From Tetramitus jugosus (Eukaryota; Heterolobosea; Eutetramitea; Acrasida; Vahlkampfiidae), in the NCBI GenBank assembly GCA_937625935.1, contig OW569374.1:248001-312000 (forward strand): a stretch of 64,000 bases of DNA, in the 5' to 3' direction. The translations under genes and the position numbers were made by a program. Shown here in pieces: positions 1 through 9,259 of this stretch (position 1 is its first letter; the number at the start of each line of letters is the position of its first letter). Under the pieces are notes generated by a model. That model did not search any database. It saw only the letters and a program-made list of their open reading frames with translations, and was not told where the DNA came from.

Positions 1-1056
1 CCAGCCCCACCAGTCGCCAAATTCAACGCACCACCACCAACCAAGGACAGAAACAATCTGTTGACTGATATCAGAAAGGGTACTGGATTGAAAAAAGTAC
101 CAGCGAGTGAATTGAAGAGACCAGCCGAAGTCAAGGATCAATTCAAATCATCATCATCAGGTGGTGGTGGTGGCGGTGGTGGTGTCAGTAGCGGCGGTGG
201 TGCCAATCGATCAGGTGGCGCCCCAGCAGCATTCGTCTCCACTGGAAATCCAATGATGGATGAAATTATGAAGAAGAGAGCCAATATGGCCAATAAGAGC
301 GCTTCATCAACTACTACCAGCACTCCTGCTCCTTCATCAGTTGCTCCACCATCACGTGGCGCTGCTCCACCTGCTGTTCAATCAAGACCAGCACCTACTC
401 TACCATCATTCAAACCACAACAGACATCCTTTTCATCTGCTACTACTACTTCTAATACAAGTGCACCTGCACCTGTTGCTCGTACATTCCCACCCTCTGC
501 AGCACCACCATCATCAAATGCTGCTACTGCTACTGCTGCTACATCAACACCAGTCAAGAGAGCACCACCTCCAGTGATGCCACGAAAGGAAGCACCAGCA
601 CTGCCCAGCAGACGTGAAGTGCCACCACCTACTGCCAGTACTACTACAAGTGCACCACCTACTGCCAGAGCACCACCACCCTCTCTACCACAAAAGAGAG
701 CACCACCTACTCCACCGAATCGTCAAGCCACATCAACACCGCCACCATCAATGCAACCAACACCACCTACCAGACAACCACCATCTGTGCCAACGAGGCA
801 AGCAGCACCAGCCATCCCTACACGGCAACCACCTTCTGTACCATCACCTGTTGTTCAACAACCACAGCAACCACAGCAACCTGTTGTACCAATGAGAAAA
901 CAACCACCACCCATGGCTCCACAACAACAACAAGAAGAGTCATCTAATGGTGGATCTGATGGTCGATTCCAATTCAAGACTGATCTGCCACCTCCACCAC
1001 CATTCAGAAACGTACCAAAGCAGTACAAGAGTGGTAGAACAACTGGTCTTCAATAA
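1..1056 (+). CDS. WIP: WIP/verprolin-like actin regulator (5' end outside window)
   Basis: Binds actin and WASP-family proteins to control branched actin assembly in the cell cortex. The frame is open from base 1, so the N-terminus lies to the left. The first visible residues form a WH2 actin-binding motif (RNNLLTDIRKGTGLKKV, about visible residues 17-33). A glycine run follows, then about 200 residues of proline-rich sequence of the SH3/profilin-ligand type (repeated APPP, RQPP, PTRQ). The C-terminus carries RFQFKTDLPPPPPF, which matches the WASP EVH1-binding peptide at the end of WIP. WH2, then polyproline, then WASP-binding tail is the order known for WIP/verprolin. A second WH2 could lie upstream. 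Family assignment is firm; the missing start means length cannot be compared. Confidence 0.85.
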   Translation, partial: PAPPVAKFNAPPPTKDRNNLLTDIRKGTGLKKVPASELKRPAEVKDQFKSSSSGGGGGGGGVSSGGGANRSGGAPAAFVSTGNPMMDEIMKKRANMANKSASSTTTSTPAPSSVAPPSRGAAPPAVQSRPAPTLPSFKPQQTSFSSATTTSNTSAPAPVARTFPPSAAPPSSNAATATAATSTPVKRAPPPVMPRKEAPALPSRREVPPPTASTTTSAPPTARAPPPSLPQKRAPPTPPNRQATSTPPPSMQPTPPTRQPPSVPTRQAAPAIPTRQPPSVPSPVVQQPQQPQQPVVPMRKQPPPMAPQQQQEESSNGGSDGRFQFKTDLPPPPPFRNVPKQYKSGRTTGLQ

Positions 1057-1525
1057 TCTGCGAATCATCCACAGGCATATGGTGCATGCACACAAACAAA
1101 TACAAATCGATTCAACTGCTACCTCTACATACTTTTTTATACACCATCCAAATATCGACAATAAAGTCAAAACTCTCATTCTGCCATACTCTGCCAATCG
1201 GATGTGAATCACAAGCAACAATTCAACGTGTGGTCGCAATCAATACAACAACAACAATCAGATTCACAAAAAAGGACTACCGTATATGTGTTTATTCTTC
1301 TCTCTGGTGTCTCTTTGTAACGCATCATCCAGAATAGAAATCTTATGTACAACAATGTGGGATTCTATTCTTCGTGATTGGACAATGATCCAGAGGTTAC
1401 CAGGTGAACAGAGAGCTATCTCTCTCTGTCAGTCTGTCTGTCAGTCTTTCAGTCAAATACAGTACATGATGACAGACACAATATGTCATGCATGACTGAA
1501 CCAATGCATGTGTTGGCCTGATCGA
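1057..1525. other. Convergent 3' intergenic region
   Basis: This lies between the stop codons of the WIP-like gene (+) and the Rab gene (-), so it holds the two 3' UTRs. It contains scattered CTGT/CAGT short repeats near 1425-1455 and no convincing reading frame or RNA gene. Confidence 0.6.
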
Positions 1526-2203
1526 TTAACAGAAAAAGTTCCATCGACTATTCCTGTTGACATTAGGTGGATTGATTGGGTGATCCATGGGTGTCTCATT
1601 CGGTTGATGAGAAATGTAGTTGAGAGATTCAGCAACAGCCTGAGCAATCCTTGTGAAGGCCTCGTGAACACCATGTCCCTCCTTTGCCGATGTCTCAATA
1701 AACGGAATACCCAACTCATCTGCCAACTGCTTGCCTCGTGCCGTATCCACTTGAGTCTTACTCTTGAGATCACTCTTGTTGGCCACGAGAATGAGTTGAA
1801 CATTGGGAGAGGCATGCATCTGAATCTCTTGCATCCACGTGTGAACATTGTTGAATGATTCCTCACTTGTCTTATCATACACAACCAACAGTCCATGTGC
1901 ACCTCTGTAGTAACCAGCTGTAATGGCACGGAATCTCTCTTGACCAGCAGTGTCCCACAGTTGCATCTTGGCTCTCATGTCATATTGACGGCCGTTTCTA
2001 TGCACGGTAATGTCTTGAGTGGCAATTCTGAAATCGACGCCAATGGTGGCCTGATGGGCCGTAGTGAACTCATTGTCCGCATACTTCATCAACAGGCATG
2101 ATTTGCCGACTGAACTGTCTCCGACGAGGATGATTTTGGCCAACAAGTCATATTCCCATGGGTTACGACTGTCGTGATGGTTATTGTTGTGATATGTTGT
2201 CAT
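1526..2203 (-). CDS. Rab-family small GTPase
   Basis: GTP-dependent switch of membrane traffic, 225 aa. All G-boxes are visible: P-loop GDSSVGKS, switch I TTAHQATIGVDFR, WDTAGQERFRAIT, NKSDL and ETSAKEGHG. WDTAGQERFRAIT with a G-F-R effector strand is Rab-like, not Ras or Rho. The reading frame is open upstream to 2596, but that stretch has no homology and is rich in promoter-like sequence. The ATG at 2203, about 20 residues ahead of the first beta strand, is therefore taken as the start. The protein ends NFFC, with a single terminal cysteine where Rabs normally have CC, CXC or CCXX, so double geranylgeranylation is not obvious. Subfamily (Rab2, Rab8 or Rab14-like) cannot be decided by eye. 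Confidence 0.93.
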   Translation of the reverse strand: MTTYHNNNHHDSRNPWEYDLLAKIILVGDSSVGKSCLLMKYADNEFTTAHQATIGVDFRIATQDITVHRNGRQYDMRAKMQLWDTAGQERFRAITAGYYRGAHGLLVVYDKTSEESFNNVHTWMQEIQMHASPNVQLILVANKSDLKSKTQVDTARGKQLADELGIPFIETSAKEGHGVHEAFTRIAQAVAESLNYISHQPNETPMDHPINPPNVNRNSRWNFFC

Positions 2204-2700
2204 GACGATGATGTTGTTGTTGTCTGTTGTTGTCTGTGTGGTTTCATTTCTGAAGAAAGGGAGACTCTCGGTCGAAAAATATGTTCGTGGGTCATAAAAA
2301 ACTCTGAGCCCGAGAACGAACATTGGACGAACTCGAAAACTATCCGTTTGGAAGCCTTTCCAACAGACAACTTTTTTTCGGCCCAGATCTCCACAGCACC
2401 CAGAATAACACATCACACCTCGCTTGGGATGGAATACAATTATTCTGATCTTTGTATTCAATACAGTGTTTCTGATCCTCTTCCTGGTTCCGATTCCGAT
2501 TGCTCGATTCTGATTGAATGAGAATGACGTCATCCAACTTTTCTCCGTACCGATATTTTTTTTTCTTTCATTGAAATGATCGCGATATTCCCTCAACAGT
2601 CATCCCCTGTTGTGTTGGCCCACAGCATTCACACACGCACACACAAGCAACAACAACAGCATAAAAAAACAAACAAGCTTGATCATTCACATTTAGAAAC
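2204..2700. other. Divergent promoter region, Rab / threonine dehydrogenase
   Basis: About 500 bp between two divergent starts. A frame runs antisense through it as an extension of the Rab gene but has no recognisable protein content. Short T-runs occur near 2555. No specific factor site is claimed. Confidence 0.5.
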
Positions 2701-3867
2701 ATGTTGTCAACATCATCATCAACAAGAAACATTGCCAAGAGACTCTTGTTCAATCATCATCATCGATCATTCAGCACCACCACCACCACCACCACTCATT
2801 CCTCTCCTCATGTAAAAACACTTGAAAATGAAAGAGTGTTGATTATTGGATGCTTGGGACAGATTGGTACTGAACTCAGTGAAAAACTCAATACACTGAT
2901 TGGTGCAGAGAATGTTGTATTGAGTGACGTATCGACTCCACCGAGTCACTTTTTTAAACAAACCAATGACAACAACAGGAATCCATTCTATTATCTCAAT
3001 GTAGTCAATGACAAGAAGAAATTGAATCGAATTGTAGAGCAGCACAAGATTACAACCATTATTCACAATGCAGCCTTCTTGTCTGCCACTGCTGAGAAGA
3101 ATGTGGAAGATGCAAGTGAATTGAACACGATTGGTCTCCACAATGTCTTGTCTGTTGCTGCTGATCACTCTTCCACGAATCACACGACTATGAATCACAC
3201 GAATCAACAACAACAACAACAACAAATGAAAGTATTTGTGCCTAGTTCAATTGCAGCATTTGGACCAACGACTCCACTCGAATTCGTTCCCGATGTCACC
3301 ATTCAGAGACCTACGACAGTGTATGGCATTGGAAAAGTGTATGCAGAGTTGATGGGAGAGTACTATGCTCTGAAGAAGCATGTTGATTTCAGATCGTTGA
3401 GATACCCTGGTATCATCTCATGGAAATCACCACCAGGTGGTGGCACAACCGACTATGCTGTCTGGATGTTTTACTATGCGTTGAGAAATGAACCGTACGA
3501 GTGTTATTTGAAACCGGATCAACCATTGCCAATGATGTACATGCCTGATTGTATCAAGGCCACTGTTGACTTTTTGTTCCATGTGGACTCTCAATTGCTG
3601 GATCAAAAGAGTCAGAGAACATACAATGTCACCAGTTTCTCATTCACTCCGAAACAATTGGAACAAGCCATCAAAAAGTACATTCCAGGGTTCACTGTGA
3701 CATACAAGCCTGATTTTAGACAGGGTATTGCAGAGAGTTGGCCACGTGTGTTTGATGACAGTCATGCGCGCAGCGATTGGAATTGGACTGTCGAGTACGA
3801 TTTGGACTACATGGTCAGAGACATGATTGAGAACTTGAGACCCATTATTGAGAAGCAAAATAAGTAA
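2701..3867 (+). CDS. TDH: L-threonine 3-dehydrogenase, mitochondrial
   Basis: Oxidises L-threonine with NAD+ to 2-amino-3-ketobutyrate, the first step to glycine and acetyl-CoA in the mitochondrion. It is 388 aa, an extended short-chain dehydrogenase. The N-terminus (MLSTSSSTRNIAKRLLFNHH) is Ser/Arg/His-rich without acids, as in a matrix presequence. The Rossmann fold starts at about residue 46 (VLIIGCLGQIGTEL, GxxGxxG). The catalytic pair is in TTVYGIGKVYAELMGEYY (YxxxK), and RYPGIISW with PGGGTTDYAV is diagnostic for the threonine dehydrogenase branch. A Gln run and Thr/His repeats at 155-175 are a lineage-specific insertion. The ATG at 2701 follows an A-rich leader and is the first in frame. 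Confidence 0.93.
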   Translation: MLSTSSSTRNIAKRLLFNHHHRSFSTTTTTTTHSSPHVKTLENERVLIIGCLGQIGTELSEKLNTLIGAENVVLSDVSTPPSHFFKQTNDNNRNPFYYLNVVNDKKKLNRIVEQHKITTIIHNAAFLSATAEKNVEDASELNTIGLHNVLSVAADHSSTNHTTMNHTNQQQQQQQMKVFVPSSIAAFGPTTPLEFVPDVTIQRPTTVYGIGKVYAELMGEYYALKKHVDFRSLRYPGIISWKSPPGGGTTDYAVWMFYYALRNEPYECYLKPDQPLPMMYMPDCIKATVDFLFHVDSQLLDQKSQRTYNVTSFSFTPKQLEQAIKKYIPGFTVTYKPDFRQGIAESWPRVFDDSHARSDWNWTVEYDLDYMVRDMIENLRPIIEKQNK

Positions 3868-3991
3868 AGAATGTCACACATGTGAGAGTTGTTGTTGTTG
3901 TCGTCAAATTCAAATTGTTTGTCCTGAGACAGCGAATCTTCTTTGAATTCACTCTTTTATTATTCAATAATAATTCTTGTGTGTGTACATC

Positions 3992-5611
3992 CTAGTAACT
4001 TGGGAATGAATCATCGACTGATCTCTTCCATTCAGTGACACCACCATTAATGTTCTTCACATTCTGGAATCCATTGTCCAACAAGAGTTGAGTGGCCTTG
4101 ACGGATGCGATACCTCTTCGGCACATGACATAGATGGGAGTGCTGACGTTGTGATTATCATTATTGCTGCTGCTGCTGCTGGAAATCAATTGTCTGATGC
4201 GATCCAATTGATTGGGCAATTGTTTGAGTGGAATGTTGATGGCATTGTCCAATGATGCAATATCATATTGAACAGACTCACGCACATCAATCAACACATG
4301 ATCAACTTTTGATTGTTGTTCTTGTTGCTGATGATTGGACAATAGCTTTGAATAGTCGACACATGAGATTCTATTCTCATCTGACAATGGAATGGTTGTA
4401 GTAGTGGTTGCAGTAGTGGTTGCTGCTGCTGCTTCTGTACTGCACTTTAATAAATCATCATAGCTAAACAGTTCAGTAATGGTAGGTGAGTCACCACACA
4501 CTGCACAATCCACTCTTCTGTTTCTGAGTCTCACATTCTTAAACGTACAATTCTTTGCATTGAACAGTAGCATTCGATTGTGCAATATTCCATTCTTTAA
4601 TTCATCACTCTCCATGGTACTACTATTACTACTATTACTATTACTACTACTACTACTACTACTACTATTACTATTGTTATTGCTATTGTTGTTATTCTCT
4701 TCATTTGATGCTTCTTTTGCAAATAAAATCTTTTGAACTTCCAATGCTTGCAACACACCAATGACACCTGGTACGACACCCATGACACCACCATCTGCAC
4801 AATTGGTCACTGTCTCTGCAGGTGGAGGAACAGGGAACAAGCATCTATAGCATGGACAATTATTATTATTTTGATTACTATTACTATTATTATTACTATT
4901 ATTATTACTATTGTAGTGATAGACTGTTAATTGACCTTCGAATCGTACAGCTGATCCACTGACCAATGGCTTATTCAACAACACACATGCATCATTGACC
5001 AAATAACGAGTGCTTACATTGTCACTTGCATCTACAATGACATCGTACTGTTGAATGAGAGAGCGGGCATTGTGTACATTGAATGCCTCATCATATGCAT
5101 CAAAATGCAATTGTTGATTGAGGTTGCGACATGTGATGGCTGCTGATTGAACCTTGCTCATGTTTTGTCTGTGTTCATTGTGAATCACTTGTCTGTGGAG
5201 GTTACTGGTATCGACTCTATCGAAATCAACCATGCCCAATCTACCAATTCCAGATGCTGCAAGGTACATGGCACATGGTGCTCCCAATCCACCTGCACCT
5301 ACAATGAGACAACTGCCCTTGCACAGATTGTATTGACCCTTGACACCAATCTGTGGCAAGAGTAGATGACGAGAGAATCTGGCAATTTGATCATTGTTTA
5401 GTAATCTCTTTTGTTTATGTCTTTTTGTATTGTGTAGACTAGTCTTTTCTTGTGGAGTGTTGTTGTTGTTGATGGTGGTGGTAGTGGACGTGTTGTTATT
5501 GGAGGTGGTGGTGGTGGCGCCGTTGGTGGACAACTTGGTCTCCAACTGTTCAATGTAGCGTCTCATTTCGGCATTCTCAGCCATCAGTGACTCGTAGGAC
5601 TGTTGATTCAT
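3992..5611 (-). CDS. MOCS3: MOCS3/Uba4: E1-like adenylyltransferase with rhodanese domain
   Basis: Activates the C-terminal Gly of the sulfur carriers Urm1 and/or MOCS2A by adenylation and loads sulfur from its rhodanese domain, for tRNA 2-thiolation and molybdenum cofactor synthesis. It is 539 aa. A short coiled coil (AENAEMRRYIEQLETKL) is followed by the ThiF/E1 fold with GAGGLGAPCAMYLA, DFDRVDTSNLHRQ and the catalytic-Cys context TNCADGGVMGV. CPCYRC and CAVCG form the zinc tetrad. The C-terminal rhodanese has the active-site loop CRRGIAS. Long Asn/Ser/Thr runs interrupt the E1 domain. A frame-extending GTG lies four codons upstream; the ATG at 5611 is chosen. The neighbouring uS17 gene is also on the minus strand. 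Confidence 0.95.
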   Translation of the reverse strand: MNQQSYESLMAENAEMRRYIEQLETKLSTNGATTTTSNNNTSTTTTINNNNTPQEKTSLHNTKRHKQKRLLNNDQIARFSRHLLLPQIGVKGQYNLCKGSCLIVGAGGLGAPCAMYLAASGIGRLGMVDFDRVDTSNLHRQVIHNEHRQNMSKVQSAAITCRNLNQQLHFDAYDEAFNVHNARSLIQQYDVIVDASDNVSTRYLVNDACVLLNKPLVSGSAVRFEGQLTVYHYNSNNNSNNNSNSNQNNNNCPCYRCLFPVPPPAETVTNCADGGVMGVVPGVIGVLQALEVQKILFAKEASNEENNNNSNNNSNSSSSSSSSNSNSSNSSTMESDELKNGILHNRMLLFNAKNCTFKNVRLRNRRVDCAVCGDSPTITELFSYDDLLKCSTEAAAATTTATTTTTIPLSDENRISCVDYSKLLSNHQQQEQQSKVDHVLIDVRESVQYDIASLDNAINIPLKQLPNQLDRIRQLISSSSSSNNDNHNVSTPIYVMCRRGIASVKATQLLLDNGFQNVKNINGGVTEWKRSVDDSFPSY

Positions 5612-5777
5612 TTTTGTGCGCACAATTGATGTTGTTGCTCGGTTTGTTCTTCCACTAGTTTTTTTTGAGGTGCAATTTCAAGTTTTCGTTGCGCGCAAAC
5701 GAGTGAAAAATGCAAAAGATCAAAAGCAAGAATACAAAAAACAAAAGTCCTTTAGAACAAAGATTTTATTGAGAAAT

Positions 5778-6263
5778 TTAGAGTTCAAACTTCTTCTTTC
5801 CTCCACGTGGAACAACTCTCAAGACGTTGAATCTGACAGTCTTGGTCAATGGTCTGCATTCACCAATAACAACTTCATCACCTTCCTTGACTTCAAAAGC
5901 AGGGGAAATGTGTGCTGCCAAATTTCTGTGCTTCTTCTCGTATCTTTGATACTTTGGAACCCACTTCAAGTAGTCTCTTCTGACAATGATGGTTCTTCTC
6001 ATCTTGGTAGACTTGACCAAACCCTTCATGATTCTTCCTCTAATGTTAACTTCACCAGTGAATGGGCACTTGTTGTCAACAAAGTTACCGTCAATAGCGG
6101 TTTGAGGAGTCTTGAAGCCAAGACCAACTTGTTTGTAGTATCTGATCTTTCTTCTGTCTGACTCGCTGATGCTCTTTGTGTTAGCCTTCAACAAAGCTCT
6201 CTTGTTGCCCAAGAAGATTCTGTGTTGTCTTGGGAAGGATTTGTCGTGGGAAATTTCAGACAT
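5778..6263 (-). CDS. RPS11: 40S ribosomal protein S11 (uS17)
   Basis: A small-subunit primary rRNA-binding protein of the uS17 family, 161 aa, the usual eukaryotic length. Recognisable blocks are [15 protein letters not shown] near the start, [39 protein letters not shown], the [17 protein letters not shown] segment, and the OB-fold end [22 protein letters not shown]. Codon choice is restricted (many AAG, CCA, ATC) as for a highly expressed gene, and the open frame lacks the Asn/Gln runs of its neighbours. The ATG at 6263 is the only sensible start. Confidence 0.98.
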   Translation of the reverse strand: MSEISHDKSFPRQHRIFLGNKRALLKANTKSISESDRRKIRYYKQVGLGFKTPQTAIDGNFVDNKCPFTGEVNIRGRIMKGLVKSTKMRRTIIVRRDYLKWVPKYQRYEKKHRNLAAHISPAFEVKEGDEVVIGECRPLTKTVRFNVLRVVPRGGKKKFEL

Positions 6264-6639
6264 GATGGATACGTATAATCTGTGTTTTGACGTGTAGATA
6301 TGTTTGTTTTTTCAAAATTTGAATTCTTGTACACTGTTGACCAAGAAAATTTGGTTGACTACATTGAATTCAATGAACCTTCAAGAAAAAATGACGAGCA
6401 AAATGTTTTTTTCGGCAATGTTGTTCTGTTGAGAAAATGAAACGAGAGCACAAGGGGCTTACTTCTGGGTGAAAAATTGGCCATCTTGAGTGCGATTGTT
6501 CTTGCTGCACTTGCGACACAACACCTTCACACTTCGCACATGTGAATTTTCAACCTTTGTACATGCGTTCGTTTTTTCGCGCCTTTTCTTTTTGTCCGTC
6601 ATATACAATAAACTCTCTTCTCTCGCATCATAAACTACA
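6264..6639. other. Divergent promoter, RPS11 / cupin gene
   Basis: 376 bp between divergent starts. It contains T-rich runs and a TTTTTTCGCGCC block near 6570 that resembles an E2F/DP-type site. No gene is visible. A splice-donor-like AGTAAG on the minus strand near 6460 could mark a 5' UTR intron of RPS11, but nothing confirms it. Confidence 0.4.
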
Positions 6640-7371
6640 ATGATGCAAGGCAATGAATCAAAGACAGTTTCATCAGCTTCTCACAGTAGCGACAGCTCTT
6701 CATCGATGAATGATGCTTCCCACAGCTCTGCGACGTCTTCTCCATACATTCATGAGATTAGAGACCCCAACGACTCATCCATAATCTTATGCTATATCTC
6801 AAGGAGTTATGATCATCATCAATATTACACTGATGTTCATCAACGACAAGAACAACAACCAAACAGCGAAGAACATGAGCAATCAAGAAGAAAACTATCA
6901 AAGCCAAACAATACAACATTTGTAACAAGCGATGAATCAGTGAATCCACAAATTGGTTTCATTGTCTATCCAAAGGATCATCACATCAAGAGACACTACC
7001 ATAGCACACATGTGCAAAGAGTGGTGAGAGGAACACCAGAGACTCTGATTATTCGACAGGGATCGGTCACTGTTCACATTTACTCCATTCTTAACAACAG
7101 TCATCAGCCTACTTCTGGCATTGGTCATCAGAGAAATGATGGTACTGCCTCTACAGTTTCCTCGACTACTGTTGACATTAGTACGAACAAAACTGAACAA
7201 GAACAAGAACAACTGCAATTCCAACATGTGACAAGCGAAACACTGAGGAGTAATGATGTATGTATTCTGATGTCAGGTGGTCATGGATTTACAATTGAGA
7301 GCGATGATACAGTCATGTTGGAGATTAAGCAAGGCCCCTACGCAGGCGTCAATGATAAAGTGTTCTTTTGA
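6640..7371 (+). CDS. Cupin-fold protein of bacterial polysaccharide-cluster type
   Basis: 243 aa. Residues 1-95 are Ser/His/Gln-rich and look disordered. From about residue 105 a single cupin barrel is visible: GFIVYPKDHHIKRHYHSTHVQ (metal-ligand His pattern HxH), RGTPETLIIRQGSVTVHIYS, an inserted Ser/Thr/Gln-rich loop of about 45 residues, DVCILMSGGHGF, and the terminal EIKQGPYAGVNDKVFF. The GGHGF plus (E)KQGPYxGxxDKxxF ending is characteristic of a small bacterial cupin family often found beside sugar-nucleotide and surface-polysaccharide genes. The reaction is unknown. The eukaryotic N-terminal extension and loop suggest an old acquisition, not contamination. Confidence 0.7.
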   Translation: MMQGNESKTVSSASHSSDSSSSMNDASHSSATSSPYIHEIRDPNDSSIILCYISRSYDHHQYYTDVHQRQEQQPNSEEHEQSRRKLSKPNNTTFVTSDESVNPQIGFIVYPKDHHIKRHYHSTHVQRVVRGTPETLIIRQGSVTVHIYSILNNSHQPTSGIGHQRNDGTASTVSSTTVDISTNKTEQEQEQLQFQHVTSETLRSNDVCILMSGGHGFTIESDDTVMLEIKQGPYAGVNDKVFF

Positions 7372-7811
7372 ACTTACTTCAAGCATGGTCACAGACAGTC
7401 CATTCATATTCTTTTAGATTTCTCTTGGACAGTTTTATGTATTGACTTTTCTCTTTGAGTGAGAGATAACTTGGCAAGCAGTATCCGAACTTTCCACAAT
7501 AGGACCTGCGACTCTCACTTGCCCACTGACGTTTGATTAATAAATTCATTCTTAAGTCTAATATCATTCTGATTAGTGTTTCCGGAGAGTGTAAATTCAG
7601 CTGGGATGGGTTTCAATCTGAACAAAACTTCAGTGCCAAAATGCCTTTTATGGCAGAGGGAATCAACCGATTGGTTACGATGAACTATCGGACCTATTTA
7701 AAAGTCAATCCAAATTCGATCGCTCTGAGCGAATTGAACAAAGATTATTCTGTTTTGTTCCTCATCATACGGTCATGAGAGAAATCACAAACAACTAGTT
7801 GATCAACAATT
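7372..7811. other. Intergenic region
   Basis: 440 bp between two plus-strand genes. Two weak overlapping frames (62 aa on minus, 81 aa on plus) lack any recognisable content. Nothing else is seen. Confidence 0.5.
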
Positions 7812-8945
7812 ATGTCACATGACCTCTCAATACTAAATACACTCTTGTGGTGGATTGTAGGGACACGCACCAACAGCCCAACAAAAGCAGGAGCTAATAG
7901 AAGTATCCATCTTTCTCAAGGAGACGAAACAGCAGCAAGTCTCAGAAGAAAGCTCAAAACTGACATGATCTCTACTCCTCTGTTTCTGGCCATTTATTCC
8001 ATCGGATTGTTGGTTACACTTGCTGTCTTGGTTCCCATCATCAAAAGAAGAAAGTGGAACAGACTGCCCATTTTCATCCTGTGTATCATTTTCAACATTT
8101 TGTGCATTGTTTCATCAGCTGTTCGTCTCGCTCGAGTGTATCAGAAATTTGATTACAGCGATCCGAAACAGGTGAAGAAGTTTGTGGCGTTACAAGAAAC
8201 CTTTGTGGCCATCCGTAGCATTTCCTACATTTTTCCTGTTGTTCTCATTTTGACTCTCTGCATTCTGTTTATCAAAGTTTTGGTTTCTATTGGATTGATT
8301 GGTCCAAAGATTTCCTACTTATTGTATTGCATTGGTTCGGCCTTGATCCTTGTGACTGTAATGACAAATGTGGCATTTATATTCTTTGTGTTGTTCGCTA
8401 AGAAGATGTCAGACGTTGCATCTTACCTCTACTTCTCACTCATGAGTTTGTACATTTTCTTGGCTGGTTTATTCTTTGGGATCCTGGCTCTGAGAGTAGG
8501 TGTCCACGCGTTGCGCTTGGCATGTTCGAAGAAGGCACCAAGAAAGATTATCCTTCTCTTCGTCTGTGTTTTTGTTCTACTGGTGCTCAGAATTCCAGCC
8601 TACTTTGTGGCTATGACAGGCGTATTATCAAGAGCTCACATTAACTTTATCATCTCCCACATTTCTGAATGTCTGATTGCATTTGTCGTTTGTATCATGT
8701 TTCATGAAAGGATCGGAGGGAGCTTCAAATCAAAGAAACCTAAAACTGTGCAACTACAGAATTCAGACAAGAAGACTGAACCAATCGAAAAGGGAGAGGT
8801 AGACCTTGAGAGTGGTAAGATTGTTGAGAAAGAAGAAGAAGGAGAACGAGAGCAAGAACCAAAGACAATAGAGGAGCCACAGATGGAACCAGTGTTGGCC
8901 ATAGTGAGTGTCGAAACGGAGAATGAGTATTCAGAGACAAAGTAA
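7812..8945 (+). CDS. Seven-transmembrane protein, function unknown
   Basis: 377 aa integral membrane protein. Hydrophobic segments lie at about 55-78, 84-104, 136-160, 168-194, 204-229, 244-265 and 276-297, giving seven helices. A 50-residue polar N-terminus precedes them and a charged cytoplasmic-type tail of about 75 residues follows, ending in Glu-rich repeats (EKEEEGEREQEPKTIEEPQ). The 7-TM layout would fit a GPCR-like or a TOM1/THH1-type membrane protein, but no signature motif such as DRY, NPxxY or a retinal lysine is evident. An internal ATG at residue 52, just before helix 1, is an alternative start. Called by topology only. Confidence 0.75.
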   Translation: MSHDLSILNTLLWWIVGTRTNSPTKAGANRSIHLSQGDETAASLRRKLKTDMISTPLFLAIYSIGLLVTLAVLVPIIKRRKWNRLPIFILCIIFNILCIVSSAVRLARVYQKFDYSDPKQVKKFVALQETFVAIRSISYIFPVVLILTLCILFIKVLVSIGLIGPKISYLLYCIGSALILVTVMTNVAFIFFVLFAKKMSDVASYLYFSLMSLYIFLAGLFFGILALRVGVHALRLACSKKAPRKIILLFVCVFVLLVLRIPAYFVAMTGVLSRAHINFIISHISECLIAFVVCIMFHERIGGSFKSKKPKTVQLQNSDKKTEPIEKGEVDLESGKIVEKEEEGEREQEPKTIEEPQMEPVLAIVSVETENEYSETK

Positions 8946-9259
8946 CAAAGAGGTGAGGTGAATGTGGGAGAAGTTATCTCTCCTCTCAACGAAGGACTTG
9001 ACAAAAAGCAATACAACCGAGATGCACATGAACTATCATGATCAAATTGTAATCCACATCGTCTCGGGCAATATTACGCAACATGAGAATTCCAGTTGCT
9101 TATGTAGCGTCATGTGATGATCAGGTGAGAGATTTGATGATTTGAATTCGATAATAAATGTTATTCAGAGCGGTTAAAGACGTTGAACAACAATTTGACT
9201 TCCTTTTTTTCACTGTTAAAACAAAAAGAAACACAAAAACTGTGTTATTATCATATCGC
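8946..9259. other. Intergenic region
   Basis: Spans the 3' end of the 7-TM gene and the leader of the next gene. An in-frame ATG at 9158 would add 34 residues to the next protein; otherwise nothing is seen. Confidence 0.4.

Noticed and set aside
2204-2596. N-terminal extension of the Rab gene by 131 codons
   Set aside because: No homology, promoter-like composition, and the ATG at 2203 gives a normal Rab N-terminus.
7379-7778. Two small overlapping frames (62 aa minus, 81 aa plus)
   Set aside because: No conserved features; too short and mutually overlapping to support either.
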